Positions 1-10,933 of a stretch of DNA of 64,000 nt are shown in pieces. The DNA comes from Rhexocercosporidium sp. MPI-PUGE-AT-0058 (Eukaryota > Ascomycota > Leotiomycetes > Helotiales). A program made the position numbers and the translations under genes. Position 1 is the first letter of the stretch, and every line of letters starts with the position of its first letter. The notes under the pieces are model-generated. The model saw only the letters and a list, made by a program, of their open reading frames with translations. It was not told where the DNA came from and made no database searches. The stretch spans positions 930,001 through 994,000 of the forward strand of contig JAGTJL010000018.1 in assembly GCA_020746875.1 (NCBI GenBank). Reading direction: 5' to 3'.

Positions 1-814
1 CCACGCCCACCAAACGCAGCACTCGTACTCAGAAACAAATTCCTCTGCCCAGAAACCTCATCACTCATCGAAAACAACCAAAGAGCAGGCTCAAGAACCA
101 AATACAAGAACCACCCCAACAACCACCCCGGATTTCCCCTCTTCGAATTCCCCGTATTCACGAGCCCCGGCCAAGAATGAATAAACGTTACACCAGGATT
201 CTCACTCGCCAGTTTATCAAACGTCATAGTCCCATCGGCCCATTCTGGAATCGGGCTTTCATCGCACTGAAATTCCCCGGTCTCTTCAAATCCAGATCCT
301 CGAGGTCGATACTCGTCCTCTCAACTCCACCAGATAACACGCTCACCACCCTACCTCCATCCCTCTCGCGTAACAAAGGGAGAAGAAGTAGCGTAAACAG
401 AACACGAGAATAATACTCCAAACTCTGCACGACCTCCAACCCCTCCACCGTCTCCTCACGGGGTCCAAAGGGGGCATACCCCGCCGTCAAAAACAGCAAA
501 TCAACACTCTTTTCCCTATTTTTGATAATCCTACATATTCTTTTCACATCGGCGAGAAGTGAGATCTCGCCTTCGAGCCAGATGATTTCGGCTTTGGGGT
601 TTAGGGCGTTAAGGCCGTTGATGAAAAGTTTCATGGAAGAGGCGGCGCTTGGGCGGCCGATTAGGTAGATTTTGACGCTGGCGCCAGTGGAGACTAGGGC
701 TTTTATGGTGAGTTTTCCAATTCCTGAGGTGCCGCCTGCGAATACTGAGATTTGGGGGGCGTTGGTGTCGTTTATTAGGGCGTTGGAGGCGAGAATTGAG
801 GAGAATGGTGGCAT
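1..814 (-). CDS. Short-chain dehydrogenase/reductase (SDR), 3' end off the window, one frameshift
   Basis: The protein starts MPPFSSILASNAL and has the SDR cofactor-binding motif GGTSGIGK near residue 30. A hydrophobic strand LLFLTAGYAPFG matches the central NNAG-type strand, and VVSVLSGG corresponds to the catalytic-Ser strand region. The opening frame closes at 224. The adjacent frame then reads DGTMTFDKLASENPGV followed by FIHSWPGLVNTG, stays open to base 1, and fits the C-terminal half of this fungal SDR group. A single-base frameshift near 225-260 therefore separates two halves of one gene, either a real lesion or an assembly error. Substrate unknown. The 3' end is beyond the window. Confidence 0.75.
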
Positions 815-1105
815 TGTGGTGGAGATCAGGTGATGTTTGGTTGTCTATGAAACGATCTGCCAGAACAGAATTCAGGATATGAAGAAAAATAATGAACTTT
901 TGAGAAGGTGGAAGGGTTATAAGAGTGAGAGAAATTGCGGTTGGGGTTTCAGGCCGCTTTTGACACACCATTTTCGGCATTCATCATGTGACTCGGCGTT
1001 CGTCAGATGATATGAATCCATAGACTGCAATGCCAATTCTCTGGGCAGACAGATATACAGAAGTCGCTCAGAACAAAAACCAACTATTGTTCATTAAACT
1101 CTCAA

Positions 1106-2476
1106 TCAACGAAACCCCAGTGGAGATTTAATCCTCCTCCATAGCTCCCTCTTCAACCCCACCAACCAAAACCTCGTTCGATCCAACGACCCCCTATTCT
1201 CAATAACACTCCTAACAAGAAACTGTATAGACTCCTGCGCCCCACCCCAGCACAAACATTTAAAAGCCCTCGGATAACACTCACTCTCCCACTCGACCTT
1301 CTCACTACACATTTCCCGCCTCGCTTGCACCAACCCACAACTAATCTCATCCGCCATCCCCTGAAGCTGCGCTATCTCCATATAAATAGTCGGTAACCCA
1401 TTCTCCTTCCTCTCTCGCCATGTTCCATAGCCTTTCTTCACACTCTCTTCGTTATGAGAAGCTAGCATCAATTGAAGGCTGGGGAATTCCTTGCTAGGAT
1501 CCACACCCGGGAAATTCCTTGTGAGGAGAGACTGAACGATGGAATTATACGCCGCATGTGTATCTTCAATCGTATCATGTATTAAATGTCTCGGTTCACT
1601 GGCAATATACGCACCCCTCACAAGCTTAATACCCAACGTCCAACCCTCATCTTGAGCAAAGCTCAAATGTTTCTCTATATTTGCAGGCGTCCCTTTTAAT
1701 ATAGCGGTTTGGAAAACTTGCTGTTCTGCATCGATCCAAAGCCGGGTCTTTTGTTTTGAGGCTTGATCGCATATTTCTGTGATGGCTTTCAGAACTACAG
1801 GCGGAGGTGGCAGTTTTTTGGCGAGTGATTCTGTTGCTAGAGGTCCAGCTCCCGTTAATCTTTCTCGTTAGTATGTTTTCACTTTTCTGAGAGTGAAATT
1901 TACTTAATTGCGAGAAAATCCGTTGTCCCAAGCATGGCCAACGTCCTCAAATTCCCCTCCTTCCACTCCTCAACACAGCTCTCCAGAGCACAACTCACTC
2001 CCCTTCCCAACCCGGCAGCTTCCTCGGCAGTCGCACTCTTATCCACCAAAGTCTCCTTCGAATACCCCAAAATCACACCCTCGAACCCCATATCCTTAAT
2101 AGTAGACATAGTCCGCTGGATCTCAGCCTCATTTTGCCCGGCGCTGAAAGGGTCGTAGACTAATTTCCTTACGAAGAAATGGAGGATCGGGTTACGGTCT
2201 GGGTTTAGGAACCAGGATTTACTGTGGGATATCTTGTTCATCGCTGGGATGCTGATCCTGACTAGCCGGGGAGAGGAGAGGATGTAAGTCATCATTAAAC
2301 TCCGGATGAGAATTCTTGTGGACATTACGGAGAGAGGAGGGAGAGGCTTGGGTTTCTTTTGAATTAGCTCTAGAGGAACTTATGCTGGTTTTGCAGAGGA
2401 TTGACTTAATGTTGAATCTGTAGAACTTAATCGGCGTTGAAATATGCTTGAAAGTCCTAGTGGATGGTGAAAACAT
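1106..2476 (-). CDS. Proline dehydrogenase (mitochondrial, FAD-dependent)
   Basis: Oxidises L-proline to pyrroline-5-carboxylate, the first step of proline catabolism, normally in mitochondria. The last exon (1859 to 1106) carries the family motifs KLVRGAYIASEPRHL, LMLASHNEES, QLQGMADEIS and a C-terminal ENRGSLDRTR. The exon before it (ending at 1904) carries NPDRNPILHFF and GFEGVILGYSKE. The intron at 1860-1903 (gtaaat...ctaac...aaag) joins the two in frame as AIK-LTGAGPLATES, which is typical of fungal proline dehydrogenases. Upstream, KPKPLPPLSV is in frame with MSTRILIRSL at 2325, so the protein starts earlier. A basic Ser/Thr-rich stretch MFSPSTRTFKHIS at 2476 looks like a mitochondrial presequence, but its junction (about 2373-2400) lacks a convincing intron and may hold a frameshift. 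The start is therefore uncertain. Confidence 0.85.
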
Positions 2477-2539
2477 GTGACGAGGCTCCTCGAGCCATTT
2501 TGTATAAAAGGACGTGAAGCCATAACGACTTCCAGACAA

Positions 2540-2879
2540 TGTACAAAAAAGTTCAAATCTCTATGTTGATATTATGAAATATCTTGTGAAACGATAAAGT
2601 ACTTAAATGCGGATGCTCTTGCCCCGTTAAGCTTTCAAAAGTGGGTGGAGGAGGGGTACTTTGGGACTTGGCTGTGCCGTGGCGAGTACTGTAACTGTAA
2701 ACTTGGTAGTGATTTGCTGCAACCCATCTAGAGATTATGCATAACATCATGCAAGTGCGGGTGTTCAGCCACTCCGAAGTTCCAGTTCGTGTATAGGTGG
2801 GGGTGTTATCGCTGGCACTTAGAACGATGTCGTATGGCAGGGCACGTGCTAGCTGAAGGCTGACTTAGCAGCCCTTTTT
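2540..2879. other. Intergenic, no gene recognised
   Basis: Normal-composition DNA upstream of the proline dehydrogenase gene. A 65-codon minus-strand frame here has no recognisable motif and was not called. Confidence 0.5.
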
Positions 2880-4060
2880 CCTGTATATACTCAGTTGCCC
2901 TCTACGAGCTCTTCTAGAATGCAGATAATTTGCCATACTTTAAGAGCACCTCTAGTTATGCTCCACTTCTGTACGACAGAAGCATTGTAAGGTTAAGATA
3001 TTATATGTCTCGTACTATACCTAAGAAAAAGCCTTTTCTTAGGTTTAATCTTTTATTTATCGAATTAGTTCTTCCACAGGCAATTTAATACCTTTATCGT
3101 CGTTACCTATGGCATAACTATTAAAGTCAAAATTATTATTATTATTGTCGATTTTCATTTCGTTAATACGAGATATATACGACCAGTTGGCTAAGGGCTA
3201 AGCAAAAAAATTCCGAGGAATATTTCCCAGTATTTACACGTAAAGTATATTAGTACGCGTAAAAGTTTAAAAAGTAAAAGTCCTTTTTTATAAAAATAAG
3301 TTATATTTTCGAAGACTTTAATTAATATATTAAAGCTTATAAGACGACGGAGTTAACACGTATATAATGAAACGCTCTTAAGGTGAATCTTTGATAACAC
3401 GCCGAAAAGTTGACTTTTTAATAAAAGACTTAAATTAATTATAATAAATTATATGTTTTGTAATTTAACTTTAATCTTTAGCTTAAATTACTTTTATATA
3501 CTCGTTAAGAGTACGGGCTTTTCGATATTTATAAAACAATTACTTACGCAAGCGGGGGACGATTTTGTTTTATAAGTCTATCTTAAGGATTAACTTATTA
3601 TTTACGTTACTTTTACGTATAACACGTGATTCCTGTTGTGACCGTAACACACTAGCTCCCGGGGCCAGCAAACCGTAACTCGCAAAGAGCTTAATAAGAG
3701 CTTTTAGCGATACACCTCGTAGGTAGTACGACTTTTACTTAAGGTATTAAAGCTAAATACTGCGTCCGGGCCGTAAACAAAACCCGCACTAAGTATAGAG
3801 TAATACCTACTACTCCGACCGGTAAAGAACCCCGTCGCTTATAATCCGTTTAAAAGCAGTCTTTAGTTATCGCAAAAGACGATAAAGCTTAAAACAAACG
3901 TTATTTACTTACGCTAAGAGGTATATATTATAATAAACTAATCCGGGTATTTACCCTTAATCTAAGATCATTTCGCTTAGGGAGCTGCATAGTTCGCCAT
4001 AATAAAAGCAATTACTAACTTAGAGGTAGTATTTTATAAAATAGTTTATGTAATTTGAAT
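2880..4060. other. AT-rich RIP-like island
   Basis: Composition changes abruptly to A/T-dominated sequence full of TA dinucleotides, with stops in all frames and no surviving coding motif. This resembles the other islands in the window, one of which demonstrably contains a RIP-decayed retrotransposon. The original element here could not be identified. Confidence 0.6.
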
Positions 4061-4514
4061 TTCTCCTGTGGGCGGAGGAAGGACTCGCCAGGACCTTCAC
4101 CGAAACGGTTATGCATGGTGAAGCTCCAAATGCAGATGCTAAGTTGTCATGTCTGTGTTAGCCAATCAGATTCTGGGAAATCGGTGAGTTGATGCAGAGA
4201 TGCCTGGACGACCTGGCTCGTAATCTCACAGCCTCACAGCCAACCCCCCTCAAATCTTTTAAGAAAAAGCTTCTTCCTCTGTTAAACAGTACTGGACACG
4301 ATCTCGTCATTGAAACGACAACCCTTGAAGCCCCTTGTTTAATGGCTCTCAGCATAGGCTCTCTGCAGGATCGATACGCTCCCACACCCTCTGTATCGAG
4401 AACGGTGGCCTTACCGCCTTCTACATCTCCCGAGAACGAGCCATGTTTCAAATGTCGGCTGAGGAAGCAGTGACGTCTTTGGCGGGACTGGCTGGTCCAA
4501 CACAACCATCGGCT

Positions 4515-6179
4515 ATGGAGCATTCTCCAACCAACAAGATCTATGGTCCTGACTTAGCCACTGGCTTTATCCGATTGTTGACTCTCCAACCATCGACGAA
4601 CCCAGCAGTTCAAATCAGCTGTACCCTCACGAAAGTCTCTCTGGATGACGAGCCTGAGTACGAAGCACTATCCTATGCCTGGGGTTCTCCTGGAGACGAG
4701 AGAGAGATACTGATCAATGGAGATATCGCTCTTGTCAGAGAGAATCTTTTCCAAGCACTCATGCATCTCAGAAAACGTACACATCTCAGAAGGCGTAGGG
4801 ATAGAGTCTTTTGGATTGATGCACTCTGTATCAATCAACAAAACGTTTCGGAACGCAATCATCAAGTGAAGCAGATGGGACAGATATACAAGTATTCATC
4901 GCGAGTATTGGTGTAGCTCGGGGTTGAGAAAGATGGCAGCAATGAAGCGATGAGGTTTATTTGTCGTACTCGCCCAATTGCATCTACTCGCCCATGGGGG
5001 ACGGGTGGAGAAATCACTATCGTGGAACTGGACCTGGAACTCAGCAATGCAATAGTGGCCTTATTTGATAGAGCATACTGGGGGCGCCTTTGGATCATCC
5101 AGGAGTTGCTATTCGCTAAGGAGGCGAGGATCCAGTGCGGCTCTCATTACATCGGCTGGAAGCATCTCCATAACTTCTATGTCGCTGTAGAGAATTCCAT
5201 TGTTGAGCTCAGATCAGATCATGGCGGCGGTGTTTACTCTAGTTATAACAATTTGGCCTTCAGACTGGACAGTTGCCGACTTCGATTCCCCGAGAACGGG
5301 AAGGTATCACTATTGTCCTTACTTGATGACTTTTCATCCTCACAATGCGAGGATGTTCGTGACAAGATCTACGGCATCGCTGGCCTGGCTCGTGAGACAA
5401 CGGATCTGGAAATCGACTACTCCAAGTCTCTCACCCAGATCTATGTGGATCTTATTGGTTCACACCTAAATCGCTCTCGTAGCTTGATAAAGCTCAGTCG
5501 GCGTCTTCAAAAGCACTTCAATGGAGAAGTAACCACACCAGATGCTAATTCCACCAGCAACCCACTGCCCATTGTTGGTGCTGTGGGCTGTGATATTGGC
5601 ACCATCGCAAACTTCGAGTTACTAGAATTTGAGAGCATCTGGGATTCACAGTGCGTTCATGACGTTAAAAGCTCAGTGGAAGCCAATGTTGTCCCTATAT
5701 TCAGTAAAGTTTCCTGCGGGATACCGGGAGGAATGCCCCTCAAGAGATCTGAAAGTAACGAAAACGAATACAATTCTACCATACCATGGTGTAGACTCGA
5801 TAAAAGAATCTGGACCAAACTATCGACACCGATAGACCAGCCCAACCATGAGAGTGGCAGACCTCAACCCCAGCTTTTCATAAGCAACAAGGGCGACAGA
5901 GGCATTGCTCCAGGCAACACCCGACTCACGGATCAGATATGTGGCTTTCAAGGTACCAACGTGGTTGCAATCCTCCGTTGGGCCGGGGATAGATATATCA
6001 TTGTAGGACGAGCAGTTCTCCTGCCACCCCTACCACGCTTCTACCCAGTAACGAAATTAAAGAAGGACGTTCTCGAGTCGCTTTTTCCAATAGAATACAC
6101 CTTCTGGGAATTCCTGTACCCGGACGAGGAGGGGCCATGTATCAGTTTGGTGCTTGATTGGGGACATTGCAGCTCTTGA
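4515..6179 (+). pseudogene. HET-domain (heterokaryon incompatibility) protein, one in-frame stop
   Basis: HET proteins (PF06985) trigger or modulate cell death on fusion of incompatible hyphae. This frame begins MEHSPTNKIYGPDLATGFIR (an in-frame Met also exists at 4335). It shows the three classic HET blocks: YEALSYAWGSPGDEREILIN, DRVFWIDALCINQQNVSERN and RAYWGRLWIIQELLFAKEAR. Right after the second block the family has VLVWLG. Here the Trp codon is TAG at 4914-4916 (codon 134), and the same frame then runs on for about 420 codons to 6179. On the minus strand the change is CCA to CTA, a C-to-T at CpA, which is the RIP signature. Apart from this stop the gene looks whole. An intron that skips the stop would also remove conserved residues, so I treat it as a recent nonsense allele. 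Confidence 0.85.
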
Positions 6180-6599
6180 CCAGATGAGCTGACCAGGAAG
6201 GAAAAGCCGCAATTGAAACAACACCGTCTTAGCTTGAGTCCTCAGGAAAACTTCAAGCTTATCTCTCTCTACTCTCACCAGCTTCGAATACACACTACTA
6301 CCAGTCTTTCAAACCCGCCTCGTAAGTTCGTACTCTGGTAGCTCAGTTTGTAAGCGAGTTCTGACAGAATAGCAATAACAACAACAACAATCCGATGATT
6401 CCCAACTTACCAAGACTCTATTAACAAAATATTTCTGATGATAACAGGTAAGGTAATACGCCCAAGCCTGCGCGACAGATCCCTCTCCTACACCGTCAAA
6501 TCAATCAGCCAAACTGCAACCACAACCACAACGACAACCACAACCCCAAAGCCCCACTGGCATAAAACAACAAACAAGCAAATAAACTCACCAACAACG
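6180..6599. other. Gap with simple CAA/ACAACC repeats
   Basis: Between the HET gene end and the reductase fragment. It contains short runs of AACAAC (about 6375-6390) and CCACAA/CGACAA-type repeats (about 6515-6548). A 68-codon plus-strand frame here is Thr-rich because of these repeats and is not convincing. Further reductase exons could be decayed in this stretch, but none was recognised. Confidence 0.4.
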
Positions 6600-6838
6600 A
6601 TCATAACCGTAAACGCAATGAATGCAGTACCGCCTCAAGAGTAGCCACCCTCGCAACCCAACGATGGAAATTATTATACGTAGCGAAATCCCAGCCCGTT
6701 AACCAGAGGAGGGTATTATTCCGGATGCCGAATGCCCAGGTGAGGGGGAGGTTGGCGGTGGATATCATGCCGGTTCGGTCAGCGAAGTAGCGGAGTGTTT
6801 GGTCGGAGACGAGGGGCCAGCTGGTTGGGGTGTTAGTA
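6600..6838 (-). pseudogene. Ferric reductase transmembrane-domain fragment
   Basis: On the minus strand one frame reads LRYFADRTGMISTANLPL, WAFGIRNNTLLWLTGW and FHRWVARVATLEAVLHS. This is the characteristic block of the fungal ferric-chelate reductase transmembrane domain (PF01794), with haem-region His residues in FHRW and VLHS. Immediately after VLHS the family continues in another frame (IAFTVM), so a one-base frameshift is present, followed by a possible 5' splice site (gtgagt). On the upstream side a good gtaagt donor and a ttactaac branch site precede CAG, but the implied intron would be only about 31 nt. No complete gene can be assembled around it. I call it a relic. Confidence 0.6.
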
Positions 6839-6959
6839 ATTGTTTACTTACATGCAACCAAGAGGCAGGACAGAAAATTAAGGGCCGGGAGGAGAGAAGT
6901 GGAGGGAGGGACGTATTAAATGTTATTTTCAAACACGCGGTAGCTGCATGTTCGGGGGA

Positions 6960-7120
6960 CGGGGGTAGCTGTTCCGCTTTCGTATTTGAGTACTTTGCTC
7001 GACGCCGAGAGGGAATGTGGGGAGGAGAGGATTAAGACGGTGAAGGTTGGTATTGTGTGGGCTGTTCGCGAGAGGGAGTTTTTGGATGAGGTTGTAGAAA
7101 CAATATACCTTAAGAACTCT
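6960..7120 (+). pseudogene. Possible ferric reductase NAD-binding-domain fragment
   Basis: The plus strand frame reads RGTGVAVPLSYLSTLLDAE and then RIKTVKVGIVWAVREREFLD. This resembles the C-terminal NAD-binding domain of ferric reductases (a GGTG-type loop, then a VxFVWxVR strand). It is on the opposite strand from the transmembrane fragment about 130 bp away, so the two cannot belong to one intact gene; an inversion or separate decay events are needed. Short, with a stop upstream. Recognition is moderate. Confidence 0.45.
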
Positions 7121-7161
7121 ACTTCGGTAGTTGAACTCGACAATTTTATTTTTGGTCCCCA

Positions 7162-7243
7162 GGTCGGTTAGTACGCCTGGCCGCTTCTAGTCAGCGCTAA
7201 CCACCCCCCAGGCCGCCCCGGCCTCCGCACAAACCACAAACCT
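7162..7243 (+). repeat. GC-rich direct repeat, copy 1
   Basis: About 82 bp starting GGTCGGTTAGTACGCCTGG and ending in CACAAACCACAAACCT. It is nearly identical to copy 2 at 7537-7625 apart from a small indel in the middle. Copies lie in the same orientation with about 293 bp between their ends. Confidence 0.85.
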
Positions 7244-7536
7244 TATAAGAGGATGAGGTTAGGGATGTTGGGATGAAGTAAGTATATTCTTCTTTACGTC
7301 TCAGGTCCCATTTTTACCCTTCATCTCTGTCTTTCTTTCACTCCAAGGGTGATATGATTTGAGAAAGAGGTTTCAAGGTCTAGATTTAAGACTTGACGCT
7401 TTTTCCCTTCTCCGGCATGAGGACATATACTAACATTCAAAACAGCATTATCCTCTCCTCCAAAAGCATCGTCATAATCAAAGTCGGAACATTGCCCAAC
7501 CAGCAATCTTTGTTCATCCATCAGGAGCTACCCCCG

Positions 7537-7625
7537 GGTCGGTTAGTACGCCTGGCCGCTTCTAGTTAGGCGCGGCGCTAACCACCCCACCCCCTCACCC
7601 CGGCCTCCGCACAAACCACAAACCT
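7537..7625 (+). repeat. GC-rich direct repeat, copy 2
   Basis: Second copy of the 82-89 bp repeat, with the same first 29 bases and the same 3' end as copy 1. It ends about 120 bp before the ATG of the HNH gene, so it forms part of that gene's promoter or 5' leader. Confidence 0.85.
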
Positions 7626-7725
7626 CCTCTCATCTGCATCCTCTCATCTGCATCCGCATCTGCATCTGCATCTGCATCTGCATGCATCCCTTCTCAACAT
7701 CCCATCCCATCCCATCCCACGATCC
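7626..7725 (+). repeat. Hexanucleotide and pentanucleotide microsatellites in the HNH gene leader
   Basis: A run of GCATCT units (about 7630-7685) is followed by CATCC units (about 7700-7720), directly before the HNH gene start at 7744. Length polymorphism is likely. Confidence 0.8.
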
Positions 7726-7743
7726 CACGTCGCGACTCAAGCC

Positions 7744-9138
7744 ATGCCGCCATCCCAGCAGCCACTATTTGCAGATGAGGACTGTAACCTCCCAAGCCAA
7801 GAACGTGTGAGCCTCCTGGAGCGCTTACAAATTTCGCTTGGCGATGTACCCCCGCGTTTTTGGGCAGCGTGCCATCTGTGTGACGTTCGAAAGCTAGAAT
7901 TGTTAGTTCAGACTGCGGAGCTTAATCCGAATATTGTCCATATAGCTGCTGGACAAACCTATACAATGGTATCGAACTGTAAGATGAATACTATTAGGCT
8001 CAATTACAACACGTAGCTAACATTTTACAGGGAATCAGGCTATCCCAGGGTCAGCTTCAACTGCGACAACACCACGATCATCGCCAATCCTCCATAGACC
8101 ACAAGCATCGCTGTCAGGACCTTCTTCATCGCCACAAGACGCAGATACTCCGCCAGCCAAAAGGCAAAAAACCTCTTTTGCTCGCTCCAGATCAGCACGC
8201 GACAGTGTAGGTTCAAAACACACTTCTTATTACTTTACAGAGCTATTACTAATATAATATAGGCAGAAAAACGAGACAACTCTCGCTGTGTACTTACTGG
8301 CACCACGGCTACTGACGTTGCTCATATCTATCCCTTCTGTCTCTTAAAGAAAGAAGAAGATACGTTTGGCATACGGCATTTCTTTTGGCGCATACTAAGG
8401 AACTTCTGGCCCGAGGAAAAAATCACTACTTGGGAAGCAGCCATTTTCCCAGATGGCACAGAGGAACGCGGTCTCGAAACATGTCGAAACATGATTACCA
8501 TTTCGGCGGATGCACATAAGCTTTGGAATAAAGGAGCATTCGCTCTTAAACCAATCTCTGTTTCTGAGGATAATACAACCCTAACGATCCAATTCTTCTG
8601 GCAAGCCAAACACGCCCTAGTTATGCCAATAGTCAACCTCACTACTATACCAATGTCAACTAGAAATCTTGACAGTAATGACGGAGCCTACCTATACCAC
8701 CAATCCGACGACCGCCGTATCAAATCTGGTGACCTCTTCGAGCTAATAACCGACGATCCAGAAGCAAGACCCTTACCAAGTATGGCGCTACTAGAAATGC
8801 AGTGGTTCCTCCAAAGAGTTATAGGCATAGCGGGCGCTGCAGACGAGCTGGAAGACAACGATTACCATTTCTCGGACGGCGGTTTTCATAACTGGAGACT
8901 CTATAATGATGGAGATGATGTTAGCAACCTAGGGGAATTTGATGAGGATGATGGTGATGTTAGCAATCTGGGACTTGATGAGGGTGGAGATGAATCTTTT
9001 CTATCTAATATTACTAGTCTGCCAGACCCTATTGTACCAGATAACACTGGCGTACTCCCTTCTACCGAGGCACCCAAGCATCATACAGAAGAGATGGAGA
9101 AGGTGGAGGAGAGGTTTAGAGATGGAGCTGTTATGTAA
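7744..9138 (+). CDS. HNH-nuclease-like protein (fungal HNH_2 type), family A, intact
   Basis: Three exons tile in frame: 7744-7978, 8031-8206 and 8263-9138, giving 428 residues. Introns are gtaaga...gctaac...ttacag and gtaggt...atatag. The N-terminus (MPPSQQPLFADEDCN) is followed by FWAACHLCDVRKLELL, a Pro/Ser-rich linker with PPAKRQK, and then the HNH core: KRDNSRCVLTGTTATD, VAHIYPFCLLKKEEDTFG, RNMITISADAHKLWNKGAFA. The expected H, N and H residues (VAHI, RNMI, DAHK) are all present, as in PF13391-type proteins. The tail is acidic with Asp/Gly repeats. The biological role of these fungal HNH proteins is not established. A decayed paralogue lies at 10934, with a gag fragment between them. Confidence 0.85.
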
Positions 9139-9204
9139 AATGTAGTATAAATTCTAAAGATTGCTCCTCTGGGCTAAAGAGCTAGAAGCAATCCTTACAA
9201 GAGG

Positions 9205-10793
9205 TCAGCAAAAGAAAAAGTCGAGTATAACTATACTGGTAGTGTTGGCGAAGCTCACATTCTTCCGTGGCGGTGCCGCGGATTGACCGGACTGAGCTCG
9301 GGGAGCAGGCTTGTCAAAAAGGTAGGAGGTAGTCCGTAAATACTCTTCTGCACGAAGGGCTTGCTCTTTCATTGCTGGGTAGGTAATGGGTAGAACGCCC
9401 CTGCAAGCATCGTAAATGCGTTTGAATATGGGCTGGGTAAGCTTGCTACGGTAGTTCGCTAGGACTGCTAAGGGCTCGTGGCACCAGGAGACATCTTGTA
9501 ATAAGCCCTCGAAAAAGTTGTTAAAGTCCTGGACCGATTGGTTGTCGAACATCCGGATCTTAGTCATTCTGATGTCTGCCTCGATTGCTGAGGTTTGGAT
9601 GCCGTATTCCGAGAACAGCCATTTTTTCAGAGGGAGCCAGTGCAAGTATTTCGCAACTTCCTGTGGAGTCCCATTTAGTCGAGCGTATTGGATGCGCTTT
9701 TTGATAGTCGTGTGGACGTAGTCTCTTGCTGTAGCGGCTTGTAGACTCGAGTCTACGATTCCTTCTGCCACCATGTAATCCTCTATTTCTAAGATCCAGA
9801 ATCTTAGGTCGTCCTTGGGTGGGGTAAATGTAGAAGGGGCTTTAGCCCGTGGTCGATCCCTGGACCGGACTAGGTGCTCAGGTGTAGCTCCGATCGTAGG
9901 ATATAAAGGAGCGGATTGCTGGCCTGGAGTAGGAACCGCTGCTGCATTATATCCGGGTATACTGGTGTAGGGCTTGGGAAGACTGGAGGACCTCGAAGAC
10001 TAGGAGAGAGGCCTCTTCTTGCTGGTTGTAGAGCCATAAAAGGGTAAGGTAAAGCTCCGCTCATAGCAGGGAACGATCCGAAGTAGCCTTCTGTTGTTGG
10101 GACTTCCGCTAATTGTTGTTGTTCTGTGGCTTGAAGTCTCGTTGTCATGTTTTGATTAATTTCCCGCAAGCGTTTGATTTCTCGTAATTGTGCTTCGATA
10201 ACGGCTTGCGACTCACGGGAGTGTCGAGATTGTTGTGACAAGTGAGGGGATTCGCCATGGGAACTCCGCGGAGAGATTTGGTATTCGCTGTCTTTAATTT
10301 CGGGGGGGTTTCGCTGAGCCGGGGAGCGTTTTGCAAGTCCTTTGTCCTTTCGTAGCATATTGTCTTCAGCTTGTGAACCGTCGGGGGTGTTAGGGGTATT
10401 TTGTTCGGGTTCAGATTCGTTTTCTTGGTCTTCCTCTTGGTCTCTTTCTTGGCGATGACTGTCGGACTTGTCGATTCGTGAAGTCTTTGTAGAAGAGGAG
10501 GCTTTTGGATGATCGGGGTCATTAAGTACCCTCCTTGTTCGTCCGTTCGACGCTTCTCTATTGTCTGGGTTCATGATGCTAAGCTCTGGGGCGTTTGTCA
10601 ATAGTTCGCTTTCTGGGTAAGTGCCGAATTCCCGTCTCCAGAATTGGGAAAGACGTCTAGCCGCTTCTAGGTCAATGACAGCTCCAGGTATCCGCTTTCT
10701 CGATGATCGCATCAATAAGGAGTCACTGGTTCGATGCTTAACCAGGTGCCCTGGGTTTGCCGCGGCTGTAGGAAACGCGCCATGCGTGGCCAC
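9205..10793 (-). pseudogene. LTR-retrotransposon Gag, isolated, one frameshift, no Pol
   Basis: The minus-strand frame starts MATHGAFPTAAANPGHL at 10793. It has a low-complexity region rich in acidic, Ser and Arg residues, then a short coiled-coil-like stretch (AQLREIKRLREINQNMTTRL). About position 9950 the reading shifts by one base: the continuing frame reads PGYNAAAVPTPGQQSAPLYP and then FWILEIEDYMVAEGIVDSSL, typical of the start of a Retrotrans_gag domain. It goes on through YLHWLPLKKWLFSEYGI and DNQSVQDFNNFFEGLL. The frame ends at 9205 soon after the Gag core; there is no zinc knuckle, protease or RT and no LTR was found. A truncated element or a captured gag are the options. Confidence 0.75.
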
Positions 10794-10933
10794 TTACTTC
10801 GTTAAGCTTAGCGCATTGCTGCGAACAGACACTACTATCACCACCACCTTCCTTTCCTTTCTTTCCCTTCCCTTCCCCGACCCTTCTTCTCTTCGCGTCG
10901 ACTTCAACACTAACATCACCTCCCTCGACAATA

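Noticed and set aside
4914..4916. Alternative genetic code or programmed readthrough at the HET stop
   Set aside because: Neighbouring genes use TAG as a terminator and no readthrough context is visible; a nonsense mutation is simpler.
6327..6360. tRNA-like stretch TGGTAGCTCAGTTTGTAAG
   Set aside because: Resembles a D-arm/A-box, but no B-box, anticodon arm or 3' half follows.
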